A stretch of DNA of 7,952 nucleotides. It comes from Pseudomonadota bacterium (GTDB taxonomy: Bacteria > Pseudomonadota > Alphaproteobacteria > Sphingomonadales > Sphingomonadaceae). Within the stretch, counting starts at the first letter, position 1; each line of letters starts with the position of its first letter. Made by a program: the position numbers and the translations under genes. The notes under the pieces were generated by a model. That model searched no databases and was not told the origin of the DNA. It was given only the letters and a program-made list of their open reading frames with translations. This document shows positions 7,394 through 7,952 of the stretch, in pieces. The stretch lies in NCBI GenBank assembly GCA_947474905.1, contig CANJKQ010000028.1, positions 1-7,952 on the forward strand. Reading direction: 5' to 3'.

Positions 7394-7413
7394 CCTCCCC
7401 CGCCAGGGGGAGG
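7394..7413. repeat. Perfect intergenic palindrome (8-base stem, GCCA loop)
   Basis: CCTCCCCC at 7394-7401 pairs exactly with GGGGGAGG at 7406-7413 around a 4-base loop. It sits in the 115-base gap between the NRAMP stop and the nadE start, so it lies 3' of the NRAMP gene and 5' of nadE on the same strand. No T-tract follows on either strand, so it is a poor classical terminator. A second small inverted repeat, TCAGC/GCTGA, adjoins it at 7416-7428. From memory, similar C-rich palindromes recur between genes in sphingomonad and caulobacter genomes. A dispersed repeat or a mRNA 3'-end stabiliser between two co-oriented genes is therefore likely. Confidence 0.6.
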
Positions 7414-7434
7414 TGTCAGCGGTGCTGAGCGCGC

Positions 7435-7952
7435 CTAAAGCGCAAACCAGAAAAAGGCAGCCGTGGCCGCGAGCATGACCAGCGTCGCCAGCCAGCCTAG
7501 CACGGTCGATCGCCAGCCGATCGTCAGCCGACCCATGGCGCGGCCATTGCGCGCGATCAACATCATCACGACCATCAGCGGCACCGCCAGCACGCCGTTG
7601 ACCACTGCGGACCAGTAAAGCGCGCGTACCGGATCGATGCCGACGCCGTTCAGCGATGCCCCCGCCAGCGTCGTCACCGCGATGGTCGCATAAAATAGCC
7701 GCGCATCGAGCACCTTGGCGTTGAGGCTGCCCGTTAAGCCGAACATCTCGGTGACCGCATAAGCCGCCGATCCCGCCAGCACCGGCACCGCCAGCATGCC
7801 CGTGCCGACAATCCCCAAGGCAAACAGCGCGAAAGCGAGCGGTCCTGCCACGGGGCGCAGCGCCTCGGCGGCTTGGGAGGAGGTGTTGATGCTGGTGACG
7901 CCATGCGCGTGCAGCGTCGCCGCGGTCGCGAAAATGATCGTCAGCGCGACAA
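7435..7952 (-). CDS. NRAMP-family divalent metal transporter, C-terminal part
   Basis: This is an inner-membrane secondary transporter of the NRAMP family (Mn2+/Fe2+-type, usually proton-coupled). Only the last 171 codons are visible; the frame is open to the window edge, so the start and the metal-binding TM1 and TM6 motifs lie outside. Visible are ATLHAHGVTSINTSSQAAEA, followed by a hydrophobic segment with GPLAFALFALGIVGTG and then LAVPVLAGSAAYAVTE, a pattern characteristic of the later helices of bacterial NRAMP proteins. DPVRALYWSAVVNGVLAVPL and a last helix ending FFWFAL come next. About five membrane segments can be counted, fitting TM7-TM11. A GTG codon at 7851 is an internal valine, not a start. 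The gene is co-oriented with nadE, which lies downstream across a 115-base gap. The metal cannot be judged from this part. Confidence 0.85.
   Translation of the reverse strand, partial: VALTIIFATAATLHAHGVTSINTSSQAAEALRPVAGPLAFALFALGIVGTGMLAVPVLAGSAAYAVTEMFGLTGSLNAKVLDARLFYATIAVTTLAGASLNGVGIDPVRALYWSAVVNGVLAVPLMVVMMLIARNGRAMGRLTIGWRSTVLGWLATLVMLAATAAFFWFAL

Noticed and set aside
7849..7851. GTG at 7849-7851 (minus strand) as the start of a small membrane protein
   Set aside because: The frame stays open upstream to the window end, and its translation continues NRAMP-like sequence (ATLHAHGVTSINTSSQAAEA), so this is an internal valine.

Overview
The window is GC-rich, dense coding DNA that looks like a Sphingomonadales alphaproteobacterium (Sphingomonas/Sphingopyxis/Novosphingobium type). 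That assignment is an inference from the style of the genes: an Ig-repeat autotransporter with a helical linker ahead of its barrel, a long actinobacterial/alphaproteobacterial-type glutamine-dependent NAD+ synthetase, weak or absent Shine-Dalgarno sequences, and a CCTCCCCC/GGGGGAGG intergenic palindrome. No rRNA, tRNA, CRISPR array, insertion sequence or phage gene was seen.

Layout. (1) Bases 1-3126 (+) hold the 3' part of a large surface autotransporter. From the N-terminal side the visible protein has an IPT/TIG fold, two nearly identical cadherin-like beta-sandwich repeats, three Ig-like/cadherin-like modules, a helical linker, a glycine-rich low-complexity stretch and a C-terminal outer-membrane beta-barrel. 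Its true start and signal peptide lie before base 1. (2) A 184-base gap follows, with a strong GC hairpin just after the stop codon. (3) Bases 3311-5262 (+) are a two-gene, translationally coupled unit. It encodes a RimK/glutathione-synthetase-like ATP-grasp enzyme and an LLM-class (luciferase-like) flavin monooxygenase, joined by an ATGA start/stop overlap. (4) Bases 5259-7319 (-) encode glutamine-dependent NAD+ synthetase, whose stop codon overlaps that of the monooxygenase. (5) After a 115-base gap containing a perfect palindrome, the 3' part of an NRAMP-family metal transporter (-) runs off the window end.

The autotransporter, NadE and NRAMP genes are recognisable families with no evident functional link to each other. 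The part most worth a second look is the ATP-grasp/LLM-monooxygenase pair. The overlap and the strong internal ribosome site argue that the two enzymes are made together and act in one pathway, perhaps ATP-dependent ligation plus flavin-dependent oxidation of a small molecule. The substrate cannot be read from the sequence. The internal repeats of the autotransporter are the second point of interest.
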